64,000 nt of DNA from Caprella mutica (taxonomy: Eukaryota > Arthropoda > Malacostraca > Amphipoda > Caprellidae): positions 310,001 to 374,000 of the forward strand of contig CANNZV010000500.1 in the NCBI GenBank assembly GCA_947561585.1, written 5' to 3'. Below, piece after piece: positions 1-11,374 of the stretch (the first letter of the stretch is position 1; each line of letters begins with the position of its first letter). The notes below the pieces were generated by a model, which did not search any database, was not told where the DNA came from, and saw nothing but the letters and a program-made list of their open reading frames with translations. The position numbers and the translations under genes were made by a program.

Positions 1-59
1 GATTAAGAAATTGAGAGAGACTTAACCAATAAAGTTTAAAGCACTAATATCAGAGGGAA

Positions 60-200
60 ATAAATACAAGGGACTTAGAAGAAACAGTCAGATAGGAAAG
101 TAGCTACTCTTGCCACCATTTGGTGACTATGTACATTAAAGCAGGTAAGCTACTCCGTGAATACAGTCACTTAACAAGAGATGTGATAAAAATATATAAT
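60..200 (+). repeat. Dispersed repeat family R1 (copy 1 of 3)
   Basis: Shares the order AAGGGACT..AGAA, AGCTACTC, then GAATACAGTCAC with copies at about 21040-21180 and 60010-60300. No coding capacity or terminal repeats seen. The class is unknown. Confidence 0.5.
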
Positions 201-287
201 AGTTATAGCATTCTTTAGATAAAAATATATTAGAGAATCACAGCTATGAAATGAGTTGTGAACTAATTAGTTTAGGTATCTTACTAA

Positions 288-645
288 AGCCGATGATACA
301 CTACCAGCAATTGCTGCATCGGTTGCGGCCCGCAATTTATGCAGCCCGCCAAATAGTAGATTTCAGGCAGCAATGACTGCAATTTGCGAAGATCCAACAT
401 GTTGGATTCGCCCCGCATTCTGGGCAGCATTCAGTGTGGCTGCAGCGGTTTACCGGGAAGGTGTTGCTCCTCGTTGCTCCTAAATATGTTTTCACCAGAA
501 TTTGAGTGGAAAAGACACTAATTCTCAGCGTGGTGACTGCTGCAGTAAAAACTGTAGTGTATCAGATACACCCTGTCTCCATGAGTTCATGCATGAATTG
601 CAGGCCGCAACCAATGCAGCAATTGCTGCTATTGTATTATCGGCT
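288..645. mobile_element. Harbinger-like MITE with TAA target duplication
   Basis: 358-bp element with ~55-bp imperfect terminal inverted repeats starting AGCCGATRATAC and containing CAGCAATTGCTGCA. It is flanked by TAA at 285-287 and 646-648. A 3-bp TWA duplication is typical of PIF/Harbinger elements. It is non-coding and relatively GC-rich compared with its surroundings. Confidence 0.75.
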
Positions 646-782
646 TAACGAAGTAACAAAATTATGATAATCAGGGAAAGACTTTAACTATCTGGTTTGA
701 GATTCTAATGATTATAAAGATGTGGAACTGTCCAATAACTCGTAACTTCTTGTAGTTTTCAGCCTGTAGGTACTAGCTACAT

Positions 783-1250
783 CACTATTAGCAGGTAGCG
801 ATTCACCTGCTGTACCCTGTATGTTCTATTAGCAGGTAGCTATTCACCTGCTGTACCCTGTAGGTTCTATTAGCAGGTAGCTATTCACCTGCTGTACCCT
901 GTAGGTTCTATTAGTAGGTAGCTATTCACCTGCTGTACCCTGTATGTTCTATTAGTAGGTAGCGATTCACCTGCTGTACTCTGTAGGTTCTATTAGTAGG
1001 TAGCGATTCACCTGCTGTACCCTGTAGGTTATATTAGTAGGTAGCTATTCACCTGCTGTACTCTGTAGGTTATATTAGTAGGTAGCTATTCACCTGCTGT
1101 ACTCTGTAGGTTCTATTAATAGCTACCTAATTACCTGCTGTAGTCTTTAGGTAGAGACATATTAGTAGGTAGCTACTCTAGCCAATAGCTATATTCTACA
1201 TCTCTATTAGCAGGTAGCTACTCACCTGCTGTAGTCATGAGGTAGACTCT
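783..1250. repeat. 41-bp minisatellite spanning the ABCB10 exon 4 donor
   Basis: About 11 copies, the first eight regular and the rest degenerate, with the core AGCAGGTAGCTATTCACCTG. On the minus strand each unit reads TACAGCAGGTGAAT, nearly the real donor at 1225/1226 (TACAGCAGGTGAGT). The right-hand unit contains the true exon end. Confidence 0.9.
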
Positions 1251-1330
1251 ACCACAGTTGGCTGCTCCTCCCACCAGAAAGACACTCCCTATCAAGGCAC
1301 AGAGCTTCTCCATGGAGAGGGAGGCAGCCT
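1226..1330 (-). CDS. ABCB10: ABCB10-like exon 4, whose donor site lies inside a minisatellite
   Basis: The exon encodes EAASLSMEKLC...LVGGAANCGRVYLMTTA and ends TACAGCAG before GTGAGT. The last exon bases and the first intron bases recur as part of the 41-bp minisatellite that fills the start of the following intron, so the tandem repeat spans a working splice donor. The next coding exon is not visible between base 1 and 1225. Confidence 0.8.
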
Positions 1331-3149
1331 CTGTAAATAGAGACAAAGTAAAGGATATAAGTATTTGATATAATAATTATTTATTATTATGGAAATATAA
1401 TTATTTTCAATATTGTAACTAATCTCTGATTGCACACTAGCTACTTACCTTTACTGGACTGCAGAGAAAACAAAGTAGCTTCATTGACTGACTCTGAGAC
1501 CACTCCATTGCCATAGATAGAGTCAATCATTGACCCAACAATGAAAGGGACGGACATTGTGACGCTGCTAGAAATGAACAGCAGCCCTACTCCACCTGAA
1601 GAGAATATATAGTTATTTAATTATCTAGATGGAAGTTAAGACATTTAGAAAGATCCAAGTTACAATTTCCAAAGAGAAATATGCAAATGAACAGTTAGGC
1701 CCAAAAATTGATAAATATTCTAATTCTAATGAAAAAATTAGAAGTTAGCTAATGACATCATATATCCCATAAAAATTAAATAGTAGCAACTTCATATTTC
1801 AGGATTATATTAGGTGTAAGTTATAACTCACCTGCCAAAGTCCATCTTTCAGGTTTTGCTAAATTGAAAAGTCTCTTAAAAGTATTGGGTTGAGATTTCT
1901 CAGAAATGACATCAGTTTTTTTCTCTGGTGTTGTGATGCTAGAGGAAGAACTGTGAGCATATCTTGAACCTGAAAAACAATTTGCCATTTTCAGAAACAC
2001 AGAATAATATTTTGTAACATTAGCTAGAATATGTATAGCTAATGTAATCAAAAGCAACTATATGGAAAGAAATAAACAAAGTTTTAATAAAAGAGAAGCT
2101 ATCAATGCTATAGTTAAAATTTGATGTAAGCAAATTAGGTAGAAGCATCTTACAAACATTTTAAATTGGAGCTTTAATTCAATCATTATTTTTTATTCTG
2201 AAAAATATTTTAATTACTTACTAAATATCTTTCTAATAATTTAATATCTTTAATTGAACTAGGTACCTAGTTCACTAACATGAACTAGGTACCGTAGTGT
2301 AAAATTTTGAATTTTCTTACTTTATTCACACACAACATGGGTAAGAGTTTCTATAGCTAGGGTAAATTCTTAATTATCAGTCAGTACCCCATTTTCGGAC
2401 ACGTAAGAAAAAACGATATAATAATAATTATTTCATTTTTATTGGTATCCATGATACCTGCAGGTATCATGGATACCAATAAAAATAAAAAATAAAATAA
2501 TTATTATCATATCATTTTTTCTTACGTGTCCGAAATTGGGGTACTGACTGATAATAAGAACTTACCCTATGGAGAAAATTGCAAGCAAAAGTAGTTATCT
2601 AAATATATTCAGTTTTTGTACATCACAAGTCACATTGAGGTATTGGCTACAACATTTAGTACAATAATACCTTATAAAGTAGATATCAAATGATTAAGAT
2701 TGCTATGCAAGAAAAATATCCAAGATAATGTGATTAGGTAGCTACCTAATTAGACTCAAAATGTGTGAAAATTTAACAAGAAAAAATTTCATTGTGCATC
2801 TTTATAGGTTTTTGGGAAGTGCAGAACTGAAAAAAATGAATGTTTTTTAATAGAAATTAATAATTTAGCTATCAAATTAATTATACTCACATTGGAAATT
2901 GGCATAGCACTTCCTTTGGAGAAAATTGTGAACTTGGAAGCATTTTCCTTTGTGACTTACGGAATAATTAGAATAGACAGGAGAATTTCTTGTTGTAAAT
3001 TGACGCGTATCAGATGAATTAACTCTGTGCGATTCAGATAATCTGAGTAAATCGGCACAAAAATTTGAAAACCTACCAAAATAATTTAATTCTATCAATA
3101 ATTTATTCCTACATAAAATTGTTTTGTAAATATTGGAATTTTTTGACAT
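1226..3149 (-). CDS. ABCB10: ABCB10-like mitochondrial ABC transporter, N-terminal part (gene runs off the left edge)
   Basis: Four exons on the minus strand: 2891-3149, 1832-1969, 1449-1595 and 1226-1330. Every intron is phase 1 and every junction restores the frame. The joined product is about 216 residues. The first ~95 residues are basic, Ser/Asn-rich and unconserved, as expected of a mitochondrial presequence. Then follow LFNLAKPERWTLAG, a first membrane segment with MSVPFIVGSMIDSIYG, and LVGGAANCGRVYLM, which match in order the start of the transmembrane domain of ABCB10. ABCB10 is an inner-membrane homodimeric half transporter linked to haem biosynthesis and oxidative stress. The remaining transmembrane helices and the nucleotide-binding domain must lie left of base 1. 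The start at 3149 is chosen because the upstream in-frame ATG at 3170 adds only seven hydrophobic residues; either is possible. Family assignment is firm; the start is less so. Confidence 0.85.
2360..2567. mobile_element. Palindromic TA-flanked MITE, family A (near-perfect full copy)
   Basis: 208-bp near-perfect palindrome centred on TGATACCTGCAGGTATCA at about 2463. Ends GGGTAA / TTACCC, flanked by TA on both sides, as for Tc1/mariner-type MITEs. It lies in ABCB10 intron 1. Confidence 0.9.
2891..3149 (-). CDS. ABCB10: ABCB10-like exon 1 (presequence)
   Basis: The exon starts at an ATG (MSKNSNIYK...) and ends at a GTGAGT donor with one base of a Cys codon left over, completed by GT of exon 2. 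The peptide has many Arg/Lys and Ser/Thr residues and few acids, fitting mitochondrial import. An extra in-frame ATG lies at 3170. No 5' UTR exon could be recognised. Confidence 0.7.
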
Positions 3150-3329
3150 TATAAGTTTTAATAAAAGCAATAAAAAATCATTCTGAAATAAATTTTTCCT
3201 TATGAATCAATTAATTCCTATAAAGCAATACATTAATTTTACTGTGGACAGAAAAAGAGTACCTACTCTACAACACTTTACCAGTTTCTGCAAAGTGGAG
3301 AATGCCCATAACAAATTAACAATCACTTG

Positions 3330-4180
3330 GAATCCACTCTGGAAAAAGTGGTCTTTTCTGATGAACTAATTTCTCTACTCTGTTGGAGTTTAGAAAACCT
3401 CAAAATACAGTAATAAATTGATGGGAACTGCAGCATTCAGCCTCTAAAATTCATCTGTTAGCCTAATGTATTTTCCAGAGTGGCTTGGAATCATAAGACC
3501 ACTGGCCAGTCTGCAGAATATGGGATACATATATCTATATCACATGGGATATTCTCTACGATTATGAACAACCGGTCTGAAGAATATGGAACATTTTTCC
3601 AAGACTCTCTGCGGGAATTATTGATTGAATTTTAGAAATTGGACATCTCTGCGGGAGATCTAATTAATTCCTATGTTACCATTAATTTAGCTGCAGGAGA
3701 TTTTGAATTAATTCCTATATTGCCATTAATTTAGCTGCAGGACCATGTATAAGAGTATGTCATTTAAAGCCAATTAATTGGCTTACATTTAAAATGGTCA
3801 AATCTCAGGCTTAAAATTTTGAATTAATTCCTTTGTTCTCATGTTAATTTTGGCTTGAAATCTTCAAAAAATGAGCCAAATTGGCTTGGCTCAGCTCAGA
3901 TTTTTTGGTGAAATTTTGGCTTATAATTTTCCAGCCTCTGAAACATGGCTGCAGGAGAATCTGAATCTGCTACTGAGAGACTGAGAGTACCTAACTGTCT
4001 CTCAAATTAAAATTTCTGCAGGAGAAGAGACACATTCTGCAGACTGGATGAACAAATTAATTCCTAGGTAGTATGTTTACATTAATTTTCTACAAAATCT
4101 GATGAATTAATCCCCATATGCTATTTACACTTATTTTATTATTAACAGAATAAGAGACCTCTGCGAACACTTTAGTGACT
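3330..4180. repeat. Dispersed repeat family R2, with short internal direct repeats
   Basis: Contains CTCTGCGGGAGAT and TTAATTTAGCTGCAGGA motifs several times. The start (3330-3470) is closely matched at 63862-64000. The interior matches 13310-13560 in reverse orientation. Probably one large non-coding repeat family. Confidence 0.6.
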
Positions 4181-4996
4181 TTACAAGTTTCAGCAGTCTG
4201 GGTCACCGACAGTCTGACACACAGACTCTGATGAGACTCCATACTATGATACTGGCAAGTGGCAACCATTTAGGTACCTAGTAGCTACCAGAGAGACTGC
4301 CATACTTTGAAACATGGGTAGGTAATTATGTGCATGAATTGAAGTGATTAAAAATATTTCAAATGCCTAGTCCTAGTTAGGTAGGACCTAACCTACATTC
4401 TGTGATTCTGAATGATTTTTACAAGCAAACAAATGCATTTGCTAAATAGACTACAGAGGTCCTGCATATTTCCAAATTCCCATCAGATTTTAATTTAACA
4501 ATATAAGTGTTTATTCATCTGAGAACAGAGAACATTTGAACAAAAAGGAAAATATAGGATTTCTTGGTGAACACTTTACCTCATACAGCACCATGGTTCT
4601 AACTTCTAACTAGGTACCTAATCACTAGCTGCCTACATCTGAAATTTTTTTCATAAAAGTATTTAATTTAATTAGCTGTAGTAATTATTATTAAAATTAT
4701 CATCTTCTGTATGGAAACTGCTCACAAAATATAATAGTTTATAAAAAGGTAGTTAGGGTAGAGCAGGTGAATAACGGCACAGTAGCTAACCACCGATCAA
4801 ACCACAAAAACACCTAAGAAAAATCGTAGCATCAAAGCACTTATTAAATTAATAGATTAGCTATGACAAGTAGTGCACTTCTTTAGATAAAACATTTTAA
4901 TATGAATTCAGTTCAGCATTAAAGGACCGAAATTACCTGAGTGACCCTACTTACCTAGGTCAATAAACTATGTTTGGACAGGTAACCAACTACCTA

Positions 4997-5133
4997 GGGT
5001 AAGTTACGAATTATCGGTCAGTGTCACTACTTCTGTCTTAAAAGAAAAAACGATTAACTAATTTAATGAGGTCTATATAGTTTTTATAATATGACTAAAT
5101 AGGTTTACCTGACCGATAATTTGTAACTTCCCC
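4997..5133. mobile_element. MITE family A copy
   Basis: Begins GGGTAAGTTACGAATTATCG after TA and ends in the inverted form with CCCC before TA. 137 bp. Confidence 0.8.
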
Positions 5134-5536
5134 TACTTATACAGTACCTATTCAGTTACTGCCAAAGTACCATTCAATGTAAATTATCACAACAATGGCA
5201 ATGTTGCATAACAATATATAAAATATACACTCACAATCGCTTGTTTTGTGAACGTGACGTCATAAAAGCAGCACATTTAAATCATAAATTAAGGTTTATA
5301 GGTACAGTTAAGATAGATATATTACCGCATTCCTATACTGGCAATATTAATAAAAAAATTTACACGTGCCAATTGCATTAAATATTTCTTTGTGAGTATT
5401 TCTGATGTAGTTACGTAAACAAAACAACTCTATTGTCTTTACTATTATATCCTATGTACTGTGGTTGCCACACTCTTTATAAATCCTATCGCATTGCATA
5501 TCAAATTACACATCTAGGTAGGTAGTAGCGTAATAC

Positions 5537-5830
5537 ATCATTCACGAGACATGTCAGTCACAGTTGTAAAGTACATCACTTACGTGACATGTCAGTCACA
5601 GTTGTAAAGTACATCACTTACGTGACATGTCAGTCACAGTTGTAAAGTACATCACTTACGTGACATGTCAGTCACAGTTGTAAAGTACATCACTTACGTG
5701 ACATGTCAGTCACAGTTGTAAAGTACATCACTTACGTGACATGTCAGTCACAGTTGTAAAGTACATCACTTACGTGACATGTCAGTCACAGTTGTAAAGT
5801 ACATCACTTACGTGACATGTCAGTCACAGC
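5537..5830. repeat. 38-bp minisatellite
   Basis: About 7.5 almost identical copies with core TGACATGTCAGTCACAGTTG and the extra segment ATCACTTACG. The minus strand of each unit contains CACGTAAGT, a donor-like string. It lies between PSMB2 and ABCB10. Confidence 0.93.
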
Positions 5831-6715
5831 TGTAAAGCACATGGCATGTTAGTCACATATGTAAAGCACATGGCATGTCAGTCACAGCTGTAAAGCACAT
5901 GGCATGTTAGTCACATATGTAAAGCACATGACATGTCAGTCACAGCTGTAAAGCACATGGCATGTTATTCACAGCTGTAAAGCACATGACATGTTAGTCA
6001 CAGCTGTAAAGCACATGACATGTCAGTCACAGCTGTAAAGCACATGGCATGTTATTCACAGCTGTAAAGCACATGACATGTCAGTCACAGCTGTAAAGCA
6101 CATGACATGTCAGTCACAGCTGTAAAGCACATGACATGTGAGTCACAGCTGTAAAGCACATGACATGTCAGTCACAGCTGTAAAGCACATGACATGTTAG
6201 TCACAGCTGTAAAGCACATGACATGTCAGTCACAGCTGTAAAGCACATGGCATGTTAGTCACAGCTGTAAAGCACATGGCATGTTAGTCACAGCTGTAAA
6301 GCACATGACATGTTAGTCATATATGTAAAGCACATGACATGTTAGTCATATATGTAAAGCACATGACATGTTAGTCATATATGTAAAGCACATGGCATGT
6401 CAGTCACAGCTGTAAAGCACATGACATGTCAGTCACAGCTGTAAAGCACATGACATGTCAGTCACAGCTGTAAAGCACATGACATGTCAGTCACAGCTGT
6501 AAAGCACATGACATGTCAGTCACAGCTGTAAAGCACATGACATGTCAGTCACAGCTGTAAAGCACATGACATGTCAGTCACAGCTGTAAAGCACATGACA
6601 TGTCAGTCACAGCTGTAAAGCACATGACATGTCAGTCACAGCTGTAAAGCACATGACATGTCAGTCACAGCTGTAAAGCACATGACATGTTAGTCACAGC
6701 TGTAAAGTACAAGGC
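5831..6715. repeat. 29-bp minisatellite derived from the 38-bp array
   Basis: About 30 copies of AGTCACAGCTGTAAAGCACA plus TGACATGTC. The unit equals the neighbouring 38-mer minus a 9-bp segment (about TCACTTACG). Several variants (GGCATGTTA, ATATGTAAAG) are intermixed at the left end, and the right end is more uniform. Confidence 0.93.
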
Positions 6716-7186
6716 ATTATTACATCACTTACATGTCCTGCACTACTGACCAATAGTAGCCTTCAAATAATTATACAAGGTTAGGTTAGCGGCACAGATG
6801 CAGGAATTTAAATGAGTAGACACTGCTCAAAAAACCACACTATACAATGAAAAGAAAATCTCTTAAGTGCCAAAAAGAGGTAAAAACAAAGTTATTTCAC
6901 TTGTATAACTAATTTCACCCTAATTATTATTTTGCCAAGAGATGTAGGAAGAGGTTCTCTTACCTAAACTCCAGTTTCTGGAATAAAAATAATCTCAATT
7001 ATACTGCTAATTGTGTTAATTAATACCTTCATTTTGGGAGGTTACTTCATTCAACTAAATCATCTAATATTTAAAATTGGTGGTACCGTACATCTTTTAG
7101 TGTGAAAATACTCTCATAAGAGCATATCTCAGAGGTTTTTAATGATAAGAGTATTTAAAGAATTAATATATATTAAGAAAGAGTTG

Positions 7187-10100
7187 TTAGTGCACATCTC
7201 CCACAGCTACAATAGTCTTCATGTCCTTCACGCCTTCCTTGTTGACGCACCTCACTTGGAACCGGGGAAGATTGGCTAGGAAGCGCCTCTTGATTTCTGA
7301 CACGCATTTCTCCAGCAGAGCGTACGCCTCAGCCTCAGTCATATCTGAAAAAAAAAAATATTTTGAAGGGGAATAATCAATGAACAAGAATATTATTGTA
7401 CAGTGGTGCATGGGTGAGTTACGAGATATTGGATAGTATCATAGTTCTGCATTTTATGAAATGTTAACTGCTTATTTGATACCTTGACACAAGTAGATAT
7501 AAAGGAAAGAAAAAGTTAAAATTCCTAAAATGTATAGTTTTATGTGGTCGAAAATGTGGAGATGTCCAATAGCTCAACTTACCCTACATGTTTTTATCTT
7601 ACCCGGTCTGTATTCTCTGTCCATGACTGAGAGTGTGAACCATCCTCCGTAACCAAAGGCGTAGTAGTTAACAGGAATAGAGGCAGCTAGGTAGTCCATG
7701 TAGTGGAGCTCTGCCTTCTGACTGGAGACGTCATAGCCCCCCATCAGGAGGTTCACTGAGTAGGGAGTCTGGGGAGGTACAAGTAATATTGAAATATTCA
7801 TTATTATTAAGAAGCCTTCAGTAAGAGATGAAGGCTTCTTAGAAGAAAGGACAGTGAAAGTACACTCACAGACTACTCTATACCTACAGAGTATCAAGTA
7901 GTCTGTGGCACTCCATGAATAAATATATTAGCATGTAAATACCATTTAAAATCACATTAACCATTTCATATTAAAATAGATTTTCTCAACTTAATTGAAA
8001 GAATGATAGTCCATTTATTTTTCATCATTGACTCCATGGTTTAATTAGGTTGTTACAGGTTAGTGTTGAATACTCGCACATGGCTATAGGTAATATCAAA
8101 TGACACACTGTTACCAACAGTCTCATGTAACAGTGTCTGTTATCATGTAGAGAGTAAATAATAATGAGTATTTACCACATTGAGTCATAAATTTAATTGG
8201 TTAGTAATTATAGATATAAAAATTATTAGACATCTTTTTAAATTTACTTGATTGGAAATGCAAAGTCGTCTAATAATTCGGAACTCTCCCTATACCAACT
8301 GTAGGTAGCTACATATCAAATTATTGCTAGCCATTTTAGATGCAAATTTTGTCCTCAAACTGTAAAAATTTGAACAATAGTTCAGTTTAGTGTATTTTGT
8401 TAGTTCAAAAATTGTGAATAAAAAACATTGATTGAAGCTACAAAATATAGTAAAATATGAGGTGGACAGTCACTCATGTGGTGGACAGTCACTCATGTGG
8501 TGGACAGTCACTCATGTGGTGGACAGTCACTCATGTGGTGGACAGTCACTCATGTGGTGGACAGTCACTCATGTGGTGGACAGTCACTCATGTGGTGGAC
8601 AGTCACTCATGAGGTGGACAGTCACTCATGAGGTGGACAGTCACTCATGTGGTGGACAGTCACTCATGTGGTGGACAGTCACTCATGTGGTGGACAGTCA
8701 CTCATGTGGTGGACAGTCACTCATGTGGTGGACAGTCACTCATGTGGTGGACAGTCACTCATGTGGTGGACAGTCACTCATGTGGTGGACAGTCACTCAT
8801 GAGGTGGACAGTCACTCATGAGGTGGACAGTCACTCATGAGGTGGACAGTCACTCATGAGGTGGACAGTCACTCATGAGGTGGACAGTCACTCATGTGGT
8901 GGACAGTCACTCATGAGGTGGACAGTCACTCATGAGGTGGACAGTCACTCATGTGGTGGACAGTCACTCATGTGGTGGACAGTCACTCATGTGGTGGACA
9001 GTCACTCATGAGGTGGACAGTCACTCATGTGGTGGACAGTCACTCATGTGGTGGACAGTCACTCATGTGGTGGACAGTCACTCATGTGGTGGACAGTCAC
9101 TCATGTGGTGGACAGTCACTCATGTGGTGGACAGTCACTCATGTGGTGGACAGTCACTCATGTGGTGGACAGTCACTCATGTGGTGGACAGTCACTCATG
9201 TGGTGGACAGTCACTCATGTGGTGGACAGTCACTCATGTGGTGGACAGTCACTCATGTGGTGGACAGTCACTCATGTGGTGGACAGTCACTCATGTGGTG
9301 GACAGTCACTCATGTGGTGGACAGTCACTCATGTGGTGGACAGTCACTCATGTGGTGGACAGTCACTCATGTGGTGGACAGTCACTCATGTGGTGGACAG
9401 TCACTCATGTGGTGGACAGTCACTCATGTGGTGGACAGTCACTCATGTGGTGGACAGTCACTCATGTGGTGGACAGTCACTCATGTGGTGGACAGTCACT
9501 CATGTGGTGGACAGTCACTCATGTGGTGGACAGTCACTCATGTGGTGGACAGTCACTCATGTGGTGGACAGTCACTCATGTGGTGGACAGTCACTCATGT
9601 GGTGGACAGTCACTCATGTGGTGGACAGTCACTCATGTGGTGGACAGTCACTCATGTGGTGGACAGTCACTCATGTGGTGGACAGTCACTCATGTGGTGG
9701 ACAGTCACTCATGTGGTGGACAGTCACTCATGTGGTGGACAGTCACTCATGTGGTGGACAGTCACTCATGTGGTGGACAGTCACTCATGGGGTGAATAGT
9801 CACTCATGGGGTGAATAGTATCCATTGGATAGTCACTCATGGGGTGAATAGTATCCATTGGATAGTCACTCATGGGGTGAATAGTATCCATTGGATAGTC
9901 ACTCATGGGGTGAATAGTATCCATTGGATAGTCACTCATGGGGTGAATAGTTTCCATTGGATAGTCACTCATGGGGTGAATAGTTTCCATTGGATAGTCA
10001 CTCATGGGGTGAATAGTATCCATTGGATAGTTACTCATGGGGTGAATAGTATCCATTGGATAGTCACTCATGGGGTGAATAGTATCCATTGGATAGTCAC

Positions 10101-11374
10101 TCATGGGGTGAATAGTATCCATTGGATAGTCACTCATGGGGTGAATAGTATCCATTGGATAGTTACTCATGGGGTGAATAGTATCCATTGGATAGTCACT
10201 CATGGGGTGAATAGTATCCATTGGATAGTCACTCATGGGGTGAATAGTATCCATTGGATAGTCACTCATGGGGTGAATAGTATCCATTGGATAGTCACTC
10301 ATGGGGTGAATAGTATCCATTGGATAGTTACTCATGGGGTGAATAGTATCCATTGGATAGTCACTCATGGGGTGAATAGTATCCATTGGATAGTCACTCA
10401 TGGGGTGAATAGTTTCCATTGGATAGTCACTCATGGGGTGAATAGTATCCATTGGATAGTCACTCATGGGGTGAATAGTATCCATTGGATAGTCACTCAT
10501 GGGGTGAATAGTATCCATTGGATAGTCACTCATGGGGTGAATAGTTTCCATTGGATAGTTACCTTAGATCTGAGGTAATTTGCCAGCATGTTGCGGGTGA
10601 AATGCACAGCAGCAGATGGCTGAAGTTCGTAACCATTTCTCATCTTGTAGAGCTGAACATTCTTCTCTATGAATTCTGAGAACTGAGTCGTGTCTCCAGA
10701 CTCTCCACAGATGGACATCAGGAGGTGAGAAGACATTTTACGCATCTTGTCAACATCTGGTAAATGAGGAGATGGTCAATACAACTATACAGGGACACTG
10801 ATATGAATAACTTTTAATAATAGTAATCATTCATACCTCCTTTGTGAACCATGATACTCTGGACATGACTCATGTCTGTGGCCATCAGGACAAAATCATT
10901 GAACTTAATTCCTGCAAGAGAAGGTGCGAGAAAGTGGATGATTATAAAAATAAATAAATAATGTATATTAAAAATAGTTACAAGTTCATTAACATTAACC
11001 CTTTAGGACCAGAATTAATTTTTGAAAGTCAAAATTTTATAAAATACTTCTAATGTGTCTAGTTAGAAATAAATAGGTAGTTTATATATGTACTAATTTT
11101 AATTAGTTTTGAAATTTCCTGATTTTTTTTTAAATATTGGATGTAATAGTCACATTCATCACTAGGCACACATTCAATTCATCACAGTACAGGCCTTTAT
11201 TTTTTAAGCGACTAATGCGTCACACAGAGTTGTAAAAGGTTAAAGAATAGACACTTTAGAAACTCAATATCATGAAGCCCTTGATATTAGTGTAGAAGCT
11301 ATTTAAGTTAAGTTTTAATGCATCGTCACATTTACAAATAATGAATACTCACCAATTAAACACTCCAACGCCAT
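7187..11374 (-). CDS. PSMB2: Proteasome subunit beta type-2 (20S core, non-catalytic beta subunit)
   Basis: Complete gene of five exons: 11353-11374, 10837-10911, 10563-10756, 7603-7768 and 7187-7344. Together they make 615 nt: 204 residues plus TAA, against 201 in human PSMB2. The protein begins [18 protein letters not shown] and contains [49 protein letters not shown] and [11 protein letters not shown], all hallmark PSMB2 segments. As in the family, there is no propeptide with a catalytic N-terminal Thr, so it is a structural beta subunit of the 20S core in cytosol and nucleus. Intron 3 (7769-10562) is enlarged by two minisatellites and intron 4 holds a MITE. Exon phases are consistent throughout and I see no frameshift. 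Confidence 0.96.
7412..7584. mobile_element. MITE family A copy in PSMB2 intron 4
   Basis: Left end GGGTGAGTTACGAGATATTG, right end CAATAGCTCAACTTACCC before TA. It fills most of the 258-bp intron. Confidence 0.75.
8459..9787. repeat. 19-bp minisatellite in PSMB2 intron 3
   Basis: About 70 copies of GTGGTGGACAGTCACTCAT; a GAGGTGGACA variant occurs only in the left half. The right ~750 bp are essentially identical copies. The apparent long open frames (ValAspSerHis-type repeats) only reflect the repeat. Confidence 0.97.
9788..10561. repeat. 33-bp minisatellite starting at the PSMB2 exon 3 donor
   Basis: About 23 copies of a unit containing GGGGTGAATAGTATCCATTG and GATAGTCACTCAT. It shares AGTCACTCAT with the adjoining 19-bp array. 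Variants: AGTTACTCAT in four units and TTTCCATT in six. On the minus strand the first unit begins at the intron's GT. Confidence 0.97.
10563..10756 (-). CDS. PSMB2: PSMB2 exon 3, abutting the intron minisatellite
   Basis: The exon encodes [14 protein letters not shown] through ANYLRSK and ends AGATCTAAG before GTAACTATCC. The donor's first intron bases are also the first bases of the 33-bp repeat unit that continues for about 770 bp, so the array starts exactly at intron position +1. Confidence 0.93.
10912..11352 (-). other. PSMB2 intron 1, nothing further seen
   Basis: AT-rich intron without a recognisable repeat family or RNA gene. Confidence 0.6.

Noticed and set aside
8432..9818. Long open frames of a [19 protein letters not shown] repeat
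   Set aside because: Purely the 19-bp minisatellite read in three frames (19 is not a multiple of three, so the frames cycle). It lies inside a PSMB2 intron.
8459..10561. Possible CRISPR array
   Set aside because: Contiguous tandem repeats without unique spacers, in a eukaryotic intron.
9781..10578. ~250-residue open frames on both strands
   Set aside because: Read-through of the 33-bp intronic repeat; both strands are open only because the unit is a multiple of three.
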